A stretch of DNA of 64,000 bases from Streptomyces resistomycificus. GTDB lineage: Bacteria; Actinomycetota; Actinomycetes; Streptomycetales; Streptomycetaceae. Shown piece by piece: positions 17,015 through 25,136 of this stretch (the first letter of the stretch is position 1; the number at the start of each line of letters is the position of its first letter). The notes under the pieces were generated by a model. It was not told the origin of the DNA. It did no database searches and saw nothing but the letters and a program-made list of their open reading frames with translations. The position numbers and the translations under genes were made by a program. The stretch is from the NCBI RefSeq assembly GCF_001514265.1, contig NZ_KQ948991.1, forward strand, positions 223,060-287,059. Direction: 5' to 3'.

Positions 17015-18652
17015 TCAGTAACGCGGACGCACCAGCGTGGACGCCCGCAGGCCGCTGATCCTGCTGTCCGCCGCCGCCCTGCCGTCAGCCGTCAGGCCCG
17101 CCTGGGTCAGCGTGCGCCGCCGGGGGCCCTGTGGGTCCAGCCGCAGCTCCGGGCGTCGTCCCGGCGCCGCCAGCACGAACCCCCAGTCGTGCGGGGACCG
17201 CGCCGCGCCGGCCGAGCGGTCGGGGCCCGCCGTGAAGCCGGAGTCACGTCCGCCCACGCGGTAGGGCGCGGTGCGCAGACCGGCCGTGTGCACGGTCGTC
17301 TCCACCGTCCAGAAGCCGCGCGGCCGGGAGGCGACCGGGCCGGCGTGCACCACCAGGCGGCCGTCGTCCGCCAGCGTCCGCCGCACCAGGCCGTAGAACT
17401 CCTGCGAGTAGAGCTTCGTGCTCGCGGTGATGCCCGGGTCGGGCAGGTCCGCGATCACCACGTCGTACGTCGCCGTCGGCGCCCCGCGCAGCCAGTGGAA
17501 GGCGTCCGCCGTCGACACGTGGACGCGCGGGTCGCCGTAGACATGGCCGTTGAGTCTCGCCAGGGCGGGGTCGTGGCGGGCGAGCCGGAGGACCTCCTCG
17601 TCGAGTTCGACGACGTCGACCCGGCGGACGCCCGCGTGCCGCAGCACCTCGCGGGCGGCGAGGCCGTCGCCGCCGCCGAGGATGAGCACGCGCGCGTGCG
17701 GACCGCTCATCGCGGGGTGCACCAGGGCCTCGTGGTAGCGGTACTCGTCGCGGCCGCTGACCCGCAGCCGCCCGTCGAGGAAGAGGCCGAGGGGCCGGCC
17801 GTCGGTGTCGCCGGTGAGGACGACCTCCTGGACGTCGGTCTGCAGCGCGACCCGTACGTCCGGGCCGTACACCGCCTGCCGCGCGGCCCGTTCGAAGTCG
17901 TCGACCAGTACGGCGGCGGTGGCGAGGACCGCGAACACGGCCAGGTTGCCGGCCAGCAGGCACCAGCGGGCGCGGCGGCTCAGGTCGCGGCCGAACAGTC
18001 CGAGGACGAGCGCCCCGCCGACGATCAGGTTGACCGTGCCGGTGAGCAGCGCGCCGGTCAACTGGCCGAACAGGGGCAGCAGAAGGAAGGGGAAGGCCAG
18101 GCCGCCGACCAGCGCGCCCACGTAGTCCGCGGCGAACAGGTCGGCCACCGCGCCGCCCGCGTCCTGGCGTCGGATGCGCTGGATCAGCTCCATCAGCAGC
18201 GGGACCTCGGCGCCGATCAGCACACCGATGGCAAGGGAGAACGCGACCAGGAGGCAGCGCGGGCCGCTCGCCCACAGACCGCCCCAGTCACCGGTCCAGG
18301 CGAAGACCGCGTACAGGGCCATCGCACTGCACCCGCCGACCAGGGCGAGGGCCGCCTCCAGCACGCCGAAGGCGGCCGCCGCGCGCCAGCGCAGCCGTTT
18401 GGCGGCGAGGGAGCCGATGCCCATCGCGAAGACCATGACGGACAGCACGACGGAGGCCTGGGTGACCGAGTCGCCGATCAAGTAGGTGGCGAGAGCGACG
18501 AGTTCGAGCTCGTACACCAGTCCGCAGGACGCGCAGACGAAGACGGAGGCGAGCACCAGGAACCGGCCCGTGCCGGCACGGAGGGGCAGCCCCGCCGGGC
18601 CCGCCCAGGGCGGCGTGGTGCCGGGCGGGGCGGGCGCGTGCGGTTCGATCAC
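17015..18652 (-). CDS. membrane protein fused to spermidine synthase-like domain
   Basis: This 545-residue protein starts at GTG 18652. Residues ~30-235 have about seven membrane helices, beginning [20 protein letters not shown]. The C-terminal half is an aminopropyltransferase fold: the SAM-binding [46 protein letters not shown] and the active-site-like [12 protein letters not shown]. Such fusions are common in actinobacteria and proteobacteria. Whether they make spermidine is unclear, since the substrate-binding part is often altered. A tail of unknown structure ends the protein ([17 protein letters not shown]). Monocistronic; the next gene upstream starts 61 bases away. Confidence 0.88.
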   Translation of the reverse strand: MIEPHAPAPPGTTPPWAGPAGLPLRAGTGRFLVLASVFVCASCGLVYELELVALATYLIGDSVTQASVVLSVMVFAMGIGSLAAKRLRWRAAAAFGVLEAALALVGGCSAMALYAVFAWTGDWGGLWASGPRCLLVAFSLAIGVLIGAEVPLLMELIQRIRRQDAGGAVADLFAADYVGALVGGLAFPFLLLPLFGQLTGALLTGTVNLIVGGALVLGLFGRDLSRRARWCLLAGNLAVFAVLATAAVLVDDFERAARQAVYGPDVRVALQTDVQEVVLTGDTDGRPLGLFLDGRLRVSGRDEYRYHEALVHPAMSGPHARVLILGGGDGLAAREVLRHAGVRRVDVVELDEEVLRLARHDPALARLNGHVYGDPRVHVSTADAFHWLRGAPTATYDVVIADLPDPGITASTKLYSQEFYGLVRRTLADDGRLVVHAGPVASRPRGFWTVETTVHTAGLRTAPYRVGGRDSGFTAGPDRSAGAARSPHDWGFVLAAPGRRPELRLDPQGPRRRTLTQAGLTADGRAAADSRISGLRASTLVRPRY

Positions 18653-18712
18653 GCTGCGACGTTACGTCACTGCCTCGGCACGCTTCGTCACCCACACGTG
18701 TGGAACTGTCGG

Positions 18713-19276
18713 TCAGTTGAGCATCCCGTGTTTGGATCTCCCGACGGCGGACGGGCCGAGGCCGTTCACCGGAACCCGGATGCCGACCCTCGTCCGGGTC
18801 GCCACCAACTGCCCGTCCTGCGGGTACGCGTGCCAGGTCCGCCAGTGGACCTGGCCCTCGTGGCGCTGGGCCAGCAGCGCCGTGAAGGCGTGGGGGCTGC
18901 CGGGGAAGACGCCGGCGAGCCCGTGCGGGTGGTCGGAGACCAGGGCCAGCAACTCCTGGGCGCGGCCCGCGAAGGAGCCCGGCGAGAGGACCTCGACCCG
19001 GGCCGCGAACTCGTACTCCCAGTCGCCCACCCGCTTGGCGACGCCCAGCGGGAGCGGTGTGCTGCTGCCCGCGATGCAGGCGACCGTCTCCGAACAGCTG
19101 CTCCGCTGGTCCTCCAGGAGCACCTGATGGGAGGCGCCGAGGAGTCGCAACTGAAGCTTCGCGCCCGCCAGTTCGAGGTCGAGCGTGGCCAGTGCGGGGA
19201 GCGGTTCGCGTCCCAGGGCCCAGGCGAGGTCGGCCGCGCGCGTGTCGGTGTAGGAGGTGTTCAGGGTCGTGAGCAT
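18713..19276 (-). CDS. DUF2617 family protein
   Basis: This 187-residue soluble protein matches the DUF2617 pattern as I know it: MLTTLNTSYTDTRAADLAWA, EYEFAARVEVLSPGSFAGRA, LVSDHPHGLAGVFPGSPHAF, and WRTWHAYPQDGQLVATRTRV. No catalytic motif is seen. The family is restricted to Streptomyces-type actinobacteria and its role is not known. It lies just upstream of, and on the same strand as, the spermidine synthase-like gene; a shared transcript is possible. Confidence 0.88.
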   Translation of the reverse strand: MLTTLNTSYTDTRAADLAWALGREPLPALATLDLELAGAKLQLRLLGASHQVLLEDQRSSCSETVACIAGSSTPLPLGVAKRVGDWEYEFAARVEVLSPGSFAGRAQELLALVSDHPHGLAGVFPGSPHAFTALLAQRHEGQVHWRTWHAYPQDGQLVATRTRVGIRVPVNGLGPSAVGRSKHGMLN

Positions 19277-19703
19277 GGGTCGGCTCCGCTAGCACGCAAA
19301 GAAAGGGAGGGGAGGTTCCGGCGCACCCCGGTCGGCACCGGAGGATTCGGCCCGGTCGGGCCCAGTCGGAGGCGGTGCCGGCACTCTCAGGAGTCGGGGA
19401 GGGCGTCGGCGGGGCGTCCGAGGGGCCCGCGTTGGCGTTTTAGAGGGAATCATGAACTGTGGCGCCGCCACAGCGTTTTTACCCAAGTTCGTGGGGTTTC
19501 CATCCCTCAGAGGGCTCCACAGCTCAACTGTTCAACCACGGCGTGCGCCGAGGCGGCCGGAGCGTGCGCCGGTGTGCTGCTACGCACGCCGGGAGCGGAA
19601 CGCCGAACGGGGGCGTGGAGTCCGACCCAGGTACGGTCTCCACGCCCCCGCCTCCCCCGTTTCCGGATGCGGTCCCCCCTACCGGGAGCTCAGCTGCCCC
19701 GTG
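19277..19703. other. intergenic region, no supported gene
   Basis: Between the DUF2617 start and the Cys/Gly-rich gene I find no convincing coding sequence. The region is less GC-rich around 19430-19530 and contains CTGTGGC-GCC-GCCACAG at 19457-19473 followed by CGTTTTT, a terminator-shaped element with no evident plus-strand gene before it. A second hairpin (19609-19649) closes the gene at 19704. Confidence 0.5.
19609..19649 (-). terminator. hairpin downstream of the Cys/Gly-rich protein gene
   Basis: The 12-bp stem GGGGGCGTGGAG / CTCCACGCCCCC with a 17-base loop lies ~55 bases beyond the stop codon at 19704. Confidence 0.65.
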
Positions 19704-20051
19704 TCAGCTGCCTCCCCCGCATCCGCCCCCGCCACCTCCGCAGGACGACGACCCGCCTCCGCAGGACGAGCTGCCGCCACCGCAGGAGTGGCCGCCGGAC
19801 GAGCCGCCGTCGTGCGAGGAACCGCTGTCGGACGGGCCCGAGCCGCCGTCACCGGCGGCGACTGAGCCCGCGACCCACCAGCTGGCGTCACTGCCGCTGC
19901 TGTGGTGGCTGCTCCCGCTCGACGAGCGGCGGCCCCCGCCCCCGCCGCGGCCCGCGGTCCGTACCGTGTTCCTCCGCCGGCCGGCGCCGAGGGCGATGAA
20001 CACCCCGACCAGGACGAAGCAGACAACCGCCAGGATGATGCCGATGACCAT
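19704..20051 (-). CDS. membrane-anchored Gly/Ser/Cys-rich protein
   Basis: Chosen start ATG 20051, preceded by GAAGGAGGGTGA. The product has 115 residues. Residues 1-22 are one hydrophobic helix (MVIGIILAVVCFVLVGVFIA), followed by a basic segment. The rest is low complexity: Ser/His/Gly-rich, then a tail of repeated CGGG units with five Cys residues spaced 7, 8 and 7 residues apart or similar. Such tails resemble the GGxCG ends of some TPM or holin-associated proteins, but no folded domain is present. The Cys pattern suggests metal binding or disulfide links outside the cell. No family is recognised. Confidence 0.6.
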   Translation of the reverse strand: MVIGIILAVVCFVLVGVFIALGAGRRRNTVRTAGRGGGGGRRSSSGSSHHSSGSDASWWVAGSVAAGDGGSGPSDSGSSHDGGSSGGHSCGGGSSSCGGGSSSCGGGGGGCGGGS

Positions 20052-20291
20052 GGCGTCACCCTCCTTCCGATTCCCCCGAAGCGGCCCCCCGTGGGCGCCT
20101 CGCTTGGTGCGTGCCGGTGAGATGCCCCTCCGCTTCACGGCCCAAAGCAGAGTTGAGCAACCTCAGAGGGTTCTCTCCGGGGTCCGCAGGCCGCCGCTGT
20201 TGTCGGTCGGGCTCACCGGTTACCAGCTCGTCGTCGCGTTGCGCGGCTGACGCCGGACTCCGCATGCGCAAGACGGGCCGGTTCCTCCTTC

Positions 20292-20732
20292 TCAGCGCAG
20301 CTGCTCGGCCAGTCCGACGATGATGCCCTCCGGGCCGCGGACATAGCAGAGCAGATAGCTGTCCTCGAACCGGGCGATCTCACCGACGAGTTCGGCGCCG
20401 TGGGGGCGCAGGCGGGCGACGGTGTCCTCGATGTCGTCGACGGCGAACATGACGCGGTGCGTGCCCAGAACGTTGTGCGGCCGGTTGCGCGGCCCGTCGC
20501 TGATCGCCGCCGGGCTGCGGTACTTCGCCAGCTCGAGCCGGCTGTGACCGTCCGGGGTCCGGACCATCGCGATGTCACAGCGGACGCCGTCGAGTCCGGT
20601 GCACTGGTCGGCGACGGGGCCCTCGACCTCCGCCCTGCCCTCCAGCTCCATGCCGAGTTCCACGAAGAACGCGATGGCGGCATCCATGTCCTCGACGACG
20701 ATGCCGACGTTGTCCATCCGCTGAATCGCCAT
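20292..20732 (-). CDS. VOC family protein
   Basis: ATG 20732 has AAGGAG ten bases upstream. The 146-residue product is a two-module VOC protein: MDNVGIVVEDMDAAIAFFVELGMEL, CDIAMVRTPDGHSRLELAKY, then THRVMFAVDDIEDTVARLRPHGAEL and a final YVRGPEGIIVGLAEQL. It includes the His, Glu and closing Glu-like positions of glyoxalase-type proteins, although the exact reaction is unclear. No neighbouring gene suggests a pathway. The upstream 20733-21127 stretch contains a possible membrane-protein remnant. Confidence 0.9.
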   Translation of the reverse strand: MAIQRMDNVGIVVEDMDAAIAFFVELGMELEGRAEVEGPVADQCTGLDGVRCDIAMVRTPDGHSRLELAKYRSPAAISDGPRNRPHNVLGTHRVMFAVDDIEDTVARLRPHGAELVGEIARFEDSYLLCYVRGPEGIIVGLAEQLR

Positions 20733-21127
20733 GCTGGTTTCTCCTTCTTCCTCGTGCGGCCGGTGGTGGTCGCCGACGCCCCTGGGACGGAGCCGGTGGC
20801 ACGTTCTCGACATCCCCGGACCACCGGACTCCGAGAGATCCGGATCGCGCCCCAGGTGAGGTTCATCCGGATGTACCAACCCACCGCCGGCACGATGAGA
20901 ATGGCGCCCACGAAGGCCCACACCGTGGTTGCCGCGCTGTGCGAGGCAGAGATCAGGGCCCCCGCATGCCCGCTCAGCCGGATGCCCGGCAGGAGCGGCC
21001 GTAGCCGGTGGACGTCGGCGCCCCCCGGCGGCGCCGATCCGGTCTGCTCCGACCACAGACGTCCGGGGACACCAGCAGGTGCATGTCCCCGAAGGCGGGT
21101 TGAGGAACTCCGGAGCTTGGGCGCAGG
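20733..21127. other. intergenic region with a possible membrane-protein remnant
   Basis: No complete gene is seen. On the minus strand at about 20840-20960 one frame encodes a good membrane helix, TTVWAFVGAILIVPAVGWYI, preceded by ALISASHSAA, with no clear start codon or ribosome site. It could be the end of a degraded transporter or a tiny protein. The promoter of the VOC gene must lie in the same stretch. Confidence 0.4.
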
Positions 21128-22318
21128 ATGACCGCCATGACCTCCAGCGCACGCCCCCTCGTCAACCGCCGGCTCGCCGAGTTCGGGACGACGATCTTCG
21201 CCGAGATGTCCGCCCTGGCCCTGCGCACCGGGTCGATCAACCTCGGCCAGGGTTTTCCCGACACTGACGGGCCCGAGGAGGTCAGGGAGGCGGCCGTACG
21301 GGCGCTGCGCGACGGCCGCGGCAACCAGTACCCGCCGGGCCCCGGCGTCCCGGAGCTGCGTACGGCGATCGCCGCGCACCAGGAGCGCCGGTACGGCCTG
21401 TCCTACGACCCGGACACCGAGGTGCTGGTCACCGCCGGTGCCACGGAGGCGATCGCCGCCGCGCTGCTGGCACTGCTCGAAACGGGTGACGAGGTCGTCG
21501 CGCTGGAGCCCTACTACGACTCGTACGCGGCCTGTATCGCGATGGCGGGCGGCACCCGCGTGCCGGTCACCCTGCGTCCGCACGAGGGCGCGTTCCGGCT
21601 GGACCTGGACGAGCTGCGCGCCGCCGTCACCGACCGGACCCGGCTGCTGCTGATCAACACGCCGCACAACCCGACCGGCACGGTCCTCACCCGCGCGGAG
21701 CTGACCGCGATCGCCGAGCTGGCCGTCGAACGTGACCTGCTCGTCGTCACGGACGAGGTGTACGAGCACCTGGTCTTCGACGAGGCCGAGCACGTGCCGC
21801 TGGCGACCCTGCCGGGGATGCGCGAGCGGACGGTGTCGATCGGCTCGGCCGGCAAGACGTTCTCGTTCACCGGCTGGAAGGTCGGCTGGGTGACGGCCGC
21901 ACCGGGCCTGGTGGCGGCCGTACGGTCGGCGAAGCAGTTCCTGACGTATGTGGCGTCCGGGCCCTTCCAGTACGCGGTCGCCGAGGCGCTCGCCCTGCCC
22001 GACAGCTACTTCACCGCGTTCCGCGACGACATGCTCACCAAGCGGGACCTGCTGGCGACGGGCCTCGCGGAGGCGGGCTTCGGGGTGTTCCGGCCGGCGG
22101 GCACCTACTTCGTCACCACCGACATCCGCCCCCTCGGCGAGCAGGACGGCTTCGCGTTCTGCCGCGCACTGCCCGAGCGGGCGGGCGTGGTCGCCATCCC
22201 GAACGCGGTCTTCTACGACCACCGGGAGGCCGGAGCCCCCTTCGTCCGCTTCGCCTTCTGCAAGAGGACAGGCGTACTGGAGGAGGCCACGCGCCGTCTC
22301 AAGACACTGGGCGCATAG
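21128..22318 (+). CDS. PLP-dependent aminotransferase, class I/II
   Basis: This 396-residue fold-type I enzyme could start at ATG 21128 or, better spaced from GCAGGA, at ATG 21137. Visible landmarks: INLGQGFPDTDGPEEV at the N terminus, VTAGATEAIAAALLAL for phosphate binding, NTPHNPTGTVLTR with the conserved Asn, VVTDEVYEHLVFD with the pyridine-binding Asp, and the Schiff-base Lys in SIGSAGKTFSFTGWKVGWV. The C-terminal Arg for the substrate carboxylate is in FVRFAFCKR. Sequence style matches the methionine/kynurenine aminotransferase group (YbdL/KAT-like), so 2-oxoacid aminotransfer is likely but the substrate is uncertain. Convergent with the toxin gene. Confidence 0.94.
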   Translation: MTAMTSSARPLVNRRLAEFGTTIFAEMSALALRTGSINLGQGFPDTDGPEEVREAAVRALRDGRGNQYPPGPGVPELRTAIAAHQERRYGLSYDPDTEVLVTAGATEAIAAALLALLETGDEVVALEPYYDSYAACIAMAGGTRVPVTLRPHEGAFRLDLDELRAAVTDRTRLLLINTPHNPTGTVLTRAELTAIAELAVERDLLVVTDEVYEHLVFDEAEHVPLATLPGMRERTVSIGSAGKTFSFTGWKVGWVTAAPGLVAAVRSAKQFLTYVASGPFQYAVAEALALPDSYFTAFRDDMLTKRDLLATGLAEAGFGVFRPAGTYFVTTDIRPLGEQDGFAFCRALPERAGVVAIPNAVFYDHREAGAPFVRFAFCKRTGVLEEATRRLKTLGA

Positions 22319-22336
22319 GGGCCCTGCGCCGTCGGG

Positions 22337-22687
22337 CTATTCAGTGTCCTTCGGGTGTCGCGGGGAGGCGTACACCAGGATCACAGTCGCCGTATCCGGG
22401 CTGACCAGGTAGCGAACCCGGCCGCCGCTGGTGATCTCGTACTCCCACTGCTCCAGCTCGGCGCCCTTCCATTCCCTGGTGACGTGCCTGCCGCGGAGCT
22501 GGTGCTGACGGTTCCAGTTGGCGCGCGACAGCGGCTCTGTGCGCAGGGCTTCCAGGCAGCGATGCGCGTTCGGTAACGCCACCCGGCACAGCTCCTCCCA
22601 ACCGGTCGCCGCCTCTGTCGTCCCGTGAATGACGTTCCAGCCGTTCAGCGGAGGGACGCTGACCCGATCGCCTTTCTTCGGGCTCAC
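22337..22687 (-). CDS. putative RelE/ParE-like toxin
   Basis: The 116-residue protein overlaps the preceding gene by four bases (ATGA). Its C-terminal half has a small beta-sheet pattern ending EYEITSGGRVRYLVSPDTATVILVYASPRHPKDTE, which resembles the last strands of RelE/ParE mRNA interferase or gyrase toxins. The N-terminal half has helices with GWEELCRVALPNAHRCLEAL and a basic HQLRGRHVTREWKG region. The order, Phd-like antitoxin first and toxin second with an overlap, is the standard type II arrangement. The toxin class is inferred from order and fold hints, not a clear motif. Confidence 0.7.
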   Translation of the reverse strand: MSPKKGDRVSVPPLNGWNVIHGTTEAATGWEELCRVALPNAHRCLEALRTEPLSRANWNRQHQLRGRHVTREWKGAELEQWEYEITSGGRVRYLVSPDTATVILVYASPRHPKDTE

Positions 22688-23169
22688 TCGTGCACCTCGA
22701 CCGGTCCGAGGTCGACGTCACCGAGCGGACCGAGTGCTTCCCTGAGCTGGTCGGGGTCAGCGTTGATGCGGGCGGTCGCCCGCCACGAGACGATCGCTCG
22801 GTGCACAGCCTCCCTGGCGCCCAGCTCAGCGGCGTCGGACAGCGCGTTCAGGAGCTCAACGGTGAATTCCCGGACTTCTTCGTCGTCCAGGTGACGCACC
22901 CACGGGAACACCTCGGGCAGCGCGAGCAGAAGCGACCTGGCACCGCCGTCCTGCTTCATCAGGGCAAGAAACAGCCGGGACGCCGTGGTCAGGTTCTCCT
23001 CGCTGCGCTCTGCGTGTATGGCCGTGGTCAGCACCATGTCGGGCGCGTCTCGGTGCGTAACACGCAGACACCCCAGGGCAGCGGCCCTCGCGGCGACCGC
23101 CTTCGGGTTCCGGGACAGATCGGTGAACGAGACGGATTCCGATTCGGATGCCGGGTACACGATGCTCAT
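22684..23169 (-). CDS. putative Phd/YefM-type antitoxin
   Basis: The 161-residue product starts at ATG 23169. Residues ~10-55 (SVSFTDLSRNPKAVAARAAA and RVTHRDAPDMVLTTA) fit the Phd/YefM DNA-binding fold, with the usual R-D-x-P-D-M-V-L strand. The rest is a helical extension, longer than the ~30-residue toxin-neutralising tail of typical Phd proteins. It is first in the pair with the toxin. No Shine-Dalgarno is seen: the bases directly before the ATG are an 11-bp tandem repeat (23170-23221), a likely autoregulatory operator, so translation may be leaderless. Confidence 0.78.
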   Translation of the reverse strand: MSIVYPASESESVSFTDLSRNPKAVAARAAALGCLRVTHRDAPDMVLTTAIHAERSEENLTTASRLFLALMKQDGGARSLLLALPEVFPWVRHLDDEEVREFTVELLNALSDAAELGAREAVHRAIVSWRATARINADPDQLREALGPLGDVDLGPVEVHE

Positions 23170-23221
23170 ACTCAGACCGTACTCGGACCGTACTCGGACT
23201 GCACTCAGATTGCACTCTGAT
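23170..23221. promoter_or_regulatory. 11-bp tandem repeat operator abutting the antitoxin start
   Basis: On the plus strand the units are ACTCAGACCGT, ACTCGGACCGT, ACTCGGACTGC, ACTCAGATTGC and a partial ACTCTGAT, exactly end to end from 23170, one base beyond the start codon of the antitoxin gene. An 11-bp spacing puts each copy on nearly the same helix face. This fits cooperative binding of a Phd-type antitoxin-toxin complex; that role is inferred. Confidence 0.75.
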
Positions 23222-23293
23222 TTCTATGGGAGACGGCAACCAGCCATCGCGCCTTCCACCCAGGGCCAGACCGCACACCCACCCGCTGGCGGC

Positions 23294-24271
23294 TCAGCAG
23301 GCCGCACGCAGCAGTTCCCCGGATGCTCCGGATCGGCAGTCCCGGCAGTGGCCCGGTTCCGGTGCGCGGAAGGCCCACTCGCAGCCGTCGCACGTCTGGA
23401 AGGGCGGCAGGACCGGGCGGGTCGCGTTCTCGGCGAGCGGCCTCGGAGGCGGTGCGGGCAGGGGCGTCTCCCGGAGGCGGAAGGCGAGGATGCCCGCCGG
23501 ACGGGTCAGGAAGCAGTCGGGGAGCCGTGCGGTCAGCAGTGCGGTGATCTGGGAGGGCGTGACACCGGCCGCGAGCCACTGGGTGACGCCCGGGGCCAGA
23601 CGTACGGCTTCCCGCTCGGACAGGACGAGACGCGGATCGACGCGGCGGAGCGCGGCCAGAACGGCGACCGCCTGAGGGTCGGCCTCGGAGAGCGACGGCT
23701 CTTCCCGGGTAGGGGTGAGCGCCGCTTCGGGCGTGGTCGTCGCGGCGGGCGTGGGCGTCGCGGCTGCGGCCGAGGGCGCGGGCGTCGCGACGGGCGTGGG
23801 CGTCGCGGCTGCGGCCGAGGGCGCGGGCGTCGCGACGGGCGCGGTCTTCTCGAACGCGGCCGCGGGCGACTTCGTCCTCCGGGGGCGGGGCGGCTTCGGC
23901 GGCCCGGCCGGGTCCGTGTCGCCGCCGGGTGCGTCGTAGAAGTACGTACGGGTACGGACCTGCCCGGTGGGCGTTCGCTCGCGGCGGCGCTCCAGGTAGC
24001 CGGCCGCTTCGAGTTCCCTGAGCGCCCTCGAGATCAGGATCTCGCCCTCGGTGAAGTGGTCGCACAGGGCGGTGATGGTCACGGACGAGCCGTCGGGCAG
24101 TGAGGAGATGTACGCCGCGACGCCGACCGTGACCGCGCTGCCGCGTCGCTGGGCGAGGGCGTTGGAGATCACCGTGAAGTCGGACGTGAGGCGGGTGCGT
24201 ACGTGGATCACGCCGGAGGTCGGAGCTCCGGCGTCGGCGCGCAGGCGCGCGTTAGACTGCGGGTCAGCCAT
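23294..24271 (-). CDS. helix-turn-helix protein with C-terminal zinc-binding motif
   Basis: The product has 325 residues. Residues ~25-105 are a winged-helix replication/transcription-type domain: TRLTSDFTVISNALAQRRGS, SVTITALCDHFTEGEILISR and ALRELEAAGYLERRRER, with a wing in TGQVRTRTYFYD. A Pro/Ala/Thr-rich linker follows, containing a 15-residue repeat (PAPSAAAATPTPVAT) present twice. A second domain, VTQWLAAGVTPSQITALLTA, resembles replication-accessory or RepA-like C-terminal regions. The end has Cys294, 297, 309 and 312 (CDGC and CRDC), a likely zinc site. Such proteins are numerous in Streptomyces; the role is unknown, with DNA binding the safe inference. Confidence 0.8.
   Translation of the reverse strand: MADPQSNARLRADAGAPTSGVIHVRTRLTSDFTVISNALAQRRGSAVTVGVAAYISSLPDGSSVTITALCDHFTEGEILISRALRELEAAGYLERRRERTPTGQVRTRTYFYDAPGGDTDPAGPPKPPRPRRTKSPAAAFEKTAPVATPAPSAAAATPTPVATPAPSAAAATPTPAATTTPEAALTPTREEPSLSEADPQAVAVLAALRRVDPRLVLSEREAVRLAPGVTQWLAAGVTPSQITALLTARLPDCFLTRPAGILAFRLRETPLPAPPPRPLAENATRPVLPPFQTCDGCEWAFRAPEPGHCRDCRSGASGELLRAAC
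23747..23838. repeat. 45-bp tandem repeat inside the HTH protein gene
   Basis: Two copies of a 45-bp unit, 23747-23791 and 23792-23836, are nearly identical and keep the reading frame. Each encodes a 15-residue Pro/Ala/Thr block in the linker of the protein at 23294. Confidence 0.85.
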
Positions 24272-24387
24272 CGGGAAGGTCCGCTTCCTGATCGGTCAGG
24301 CCCTCGATCGGGATTGCCGTCCCGGCCGGGGGCCGTTTCTGTGTCCGGGGACGTGAGCGGGGCAGGGTCGTCCCGGCCCGGAAACGG

Positions 24388-24443
24388 CGAGAGCCCGGCC
24401 CGGGCGCGCGACCTTGGTGGTCGGCGCCCTGGCCGGGCTCTCG
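24388..24443 (-). terminator. hairpin terminator after the YbjN gene
   Basis: The 13-bp stem CGAGAGCCCGGCC / GGCCGGGCTCTCG surrounds a 30-base loop just downstream of the stop codon at 24460. Confidence 0.7.
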
Positions 24444-24459
24444 GATGCCTGTCCCGGGA

Positions 24460-24987
24460 CTACTCGTCCTCTTCGGGCTTCTCCGCGTCGTTGACCTCCT
24501 GCTCGAGGCCGAGCTGCTCCACGAGCCACTTGTCGAACTCGATGGCGGCGCGCACCCAGCTGACCGTGGAGGAGACGAAGTGCTCCAGGCTGACGCCGGT
24601 GCCGATCAGCATCTGCGCCTCACCGATCAGACGGACGGTGCCGTCGTCGTGGGTGTGCGTGTAGACCTTGGGCCACAGGGTGCGCCGGTTCCAGTCGTCG
24701 ATGGACTCCAGCAGCTGGGGCTTCTCGTCGATCTTGTGGGGCCGGTCGTAGAACGTCCGCACCGAGAAGACCTGCTGGTCACCCTCGCCACGGAACATGA
24801 AGTACGTACGGAACTGCTCCCACGGCGCCGCGAGGTCACCCTCGTCGTCGACGACATACTTCAGCTCCATCTGGTCGAGGAGCTGCTTCACGAGGTCCTG
24901 ATCCGGGACGACGGGGCCTGCCGGTCCTTGCGGCTGCGGCTCGGGCTGGCCCCCGAAGTTCGGAATCGAGGACGGGTCGATGGTCAC
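24460..24987 (-). CDS. YbjN domain-containing protein
   Basis: I chose GTG 24987 because GAAGGG lies nine bases before it; the longer in-frame ATG at 25047 lacks such a site. The 175-residue protein begins VTIDPSSIPNFGGQPEPQ, a short Pro/Gln-rich lead, followed by a YbjN fold: LVKQLLDQMELKYVVDDEGD, TYFMFRGEGDQQVFSVRTFY, WNRRTLWPKVYTHTHDDGTV and GVSLEHFVSSTVSWVRAAIE. The end is acidic. YbjN proteins are type III secretion chaperone-like folds linked to stress tolerance; the actinobacterial version has no known partner. Confidence 0.88.
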   Translation of the reverse strand: MTIDPSSIPNFGGQPEPQPQGPAGPVVPDQDLVKQLLDQMELKYVVDDEGDLAAPWEQFRTYFMFRGEGDQQVFSVRTFYDRPHKIDEKPQLLESIDDWNRRTLWPKVYTHTHDDGTVRLIGEAQMLIGTGVSLEHFVSSTVSWVRAAIEFDKWLVEQLGLEQEVNDAEKPEEDE

Positions 24988-25099
24988 CGTGATTTTCCCT
25001 TCGTACGGATCCCGCCATCCTCCCCCATGCGGGGAGGGGGGTGGCAAGCCCCGGCGGGTCTGTCAGCCGTGGGCTGACTCGATCCGGTCACCGGGGCAG

Positions 25100-25125
25100 C
25101 CGTACCCCGGGTACCCGGGGTACGG
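25100..25125 (-). terminator. hairpin terminator after clpB
   Basis: The 11-bp stem CCGTACCCCGG / CCGGGGTACGG with loop GTAC sits twelve bases from the clpB stop codon. Confidence 0.85.
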
Positions 25126-25136
25126 CCATCGACGTG

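Noticed and set aside
19457..19473. Inverted repeat followed by T-rich bases as a plus-strand terminator
   Set aside because: It has the shape of a terminator, but there is no plus-strand gene upstream for it to serve.
16979..19999. Plus-strand frame of 1006 codons
   Set aside because: Antisense to the spermidine synthase-like and DUF2617 genes; composition is Arg/Gly/Pro only.
20213..22222. Minus-strand 669-codon frame
   Set aside because: Mostly antisense to the aminotransferase gene; only a short membrane-helix segment in the spacer deserves a note.
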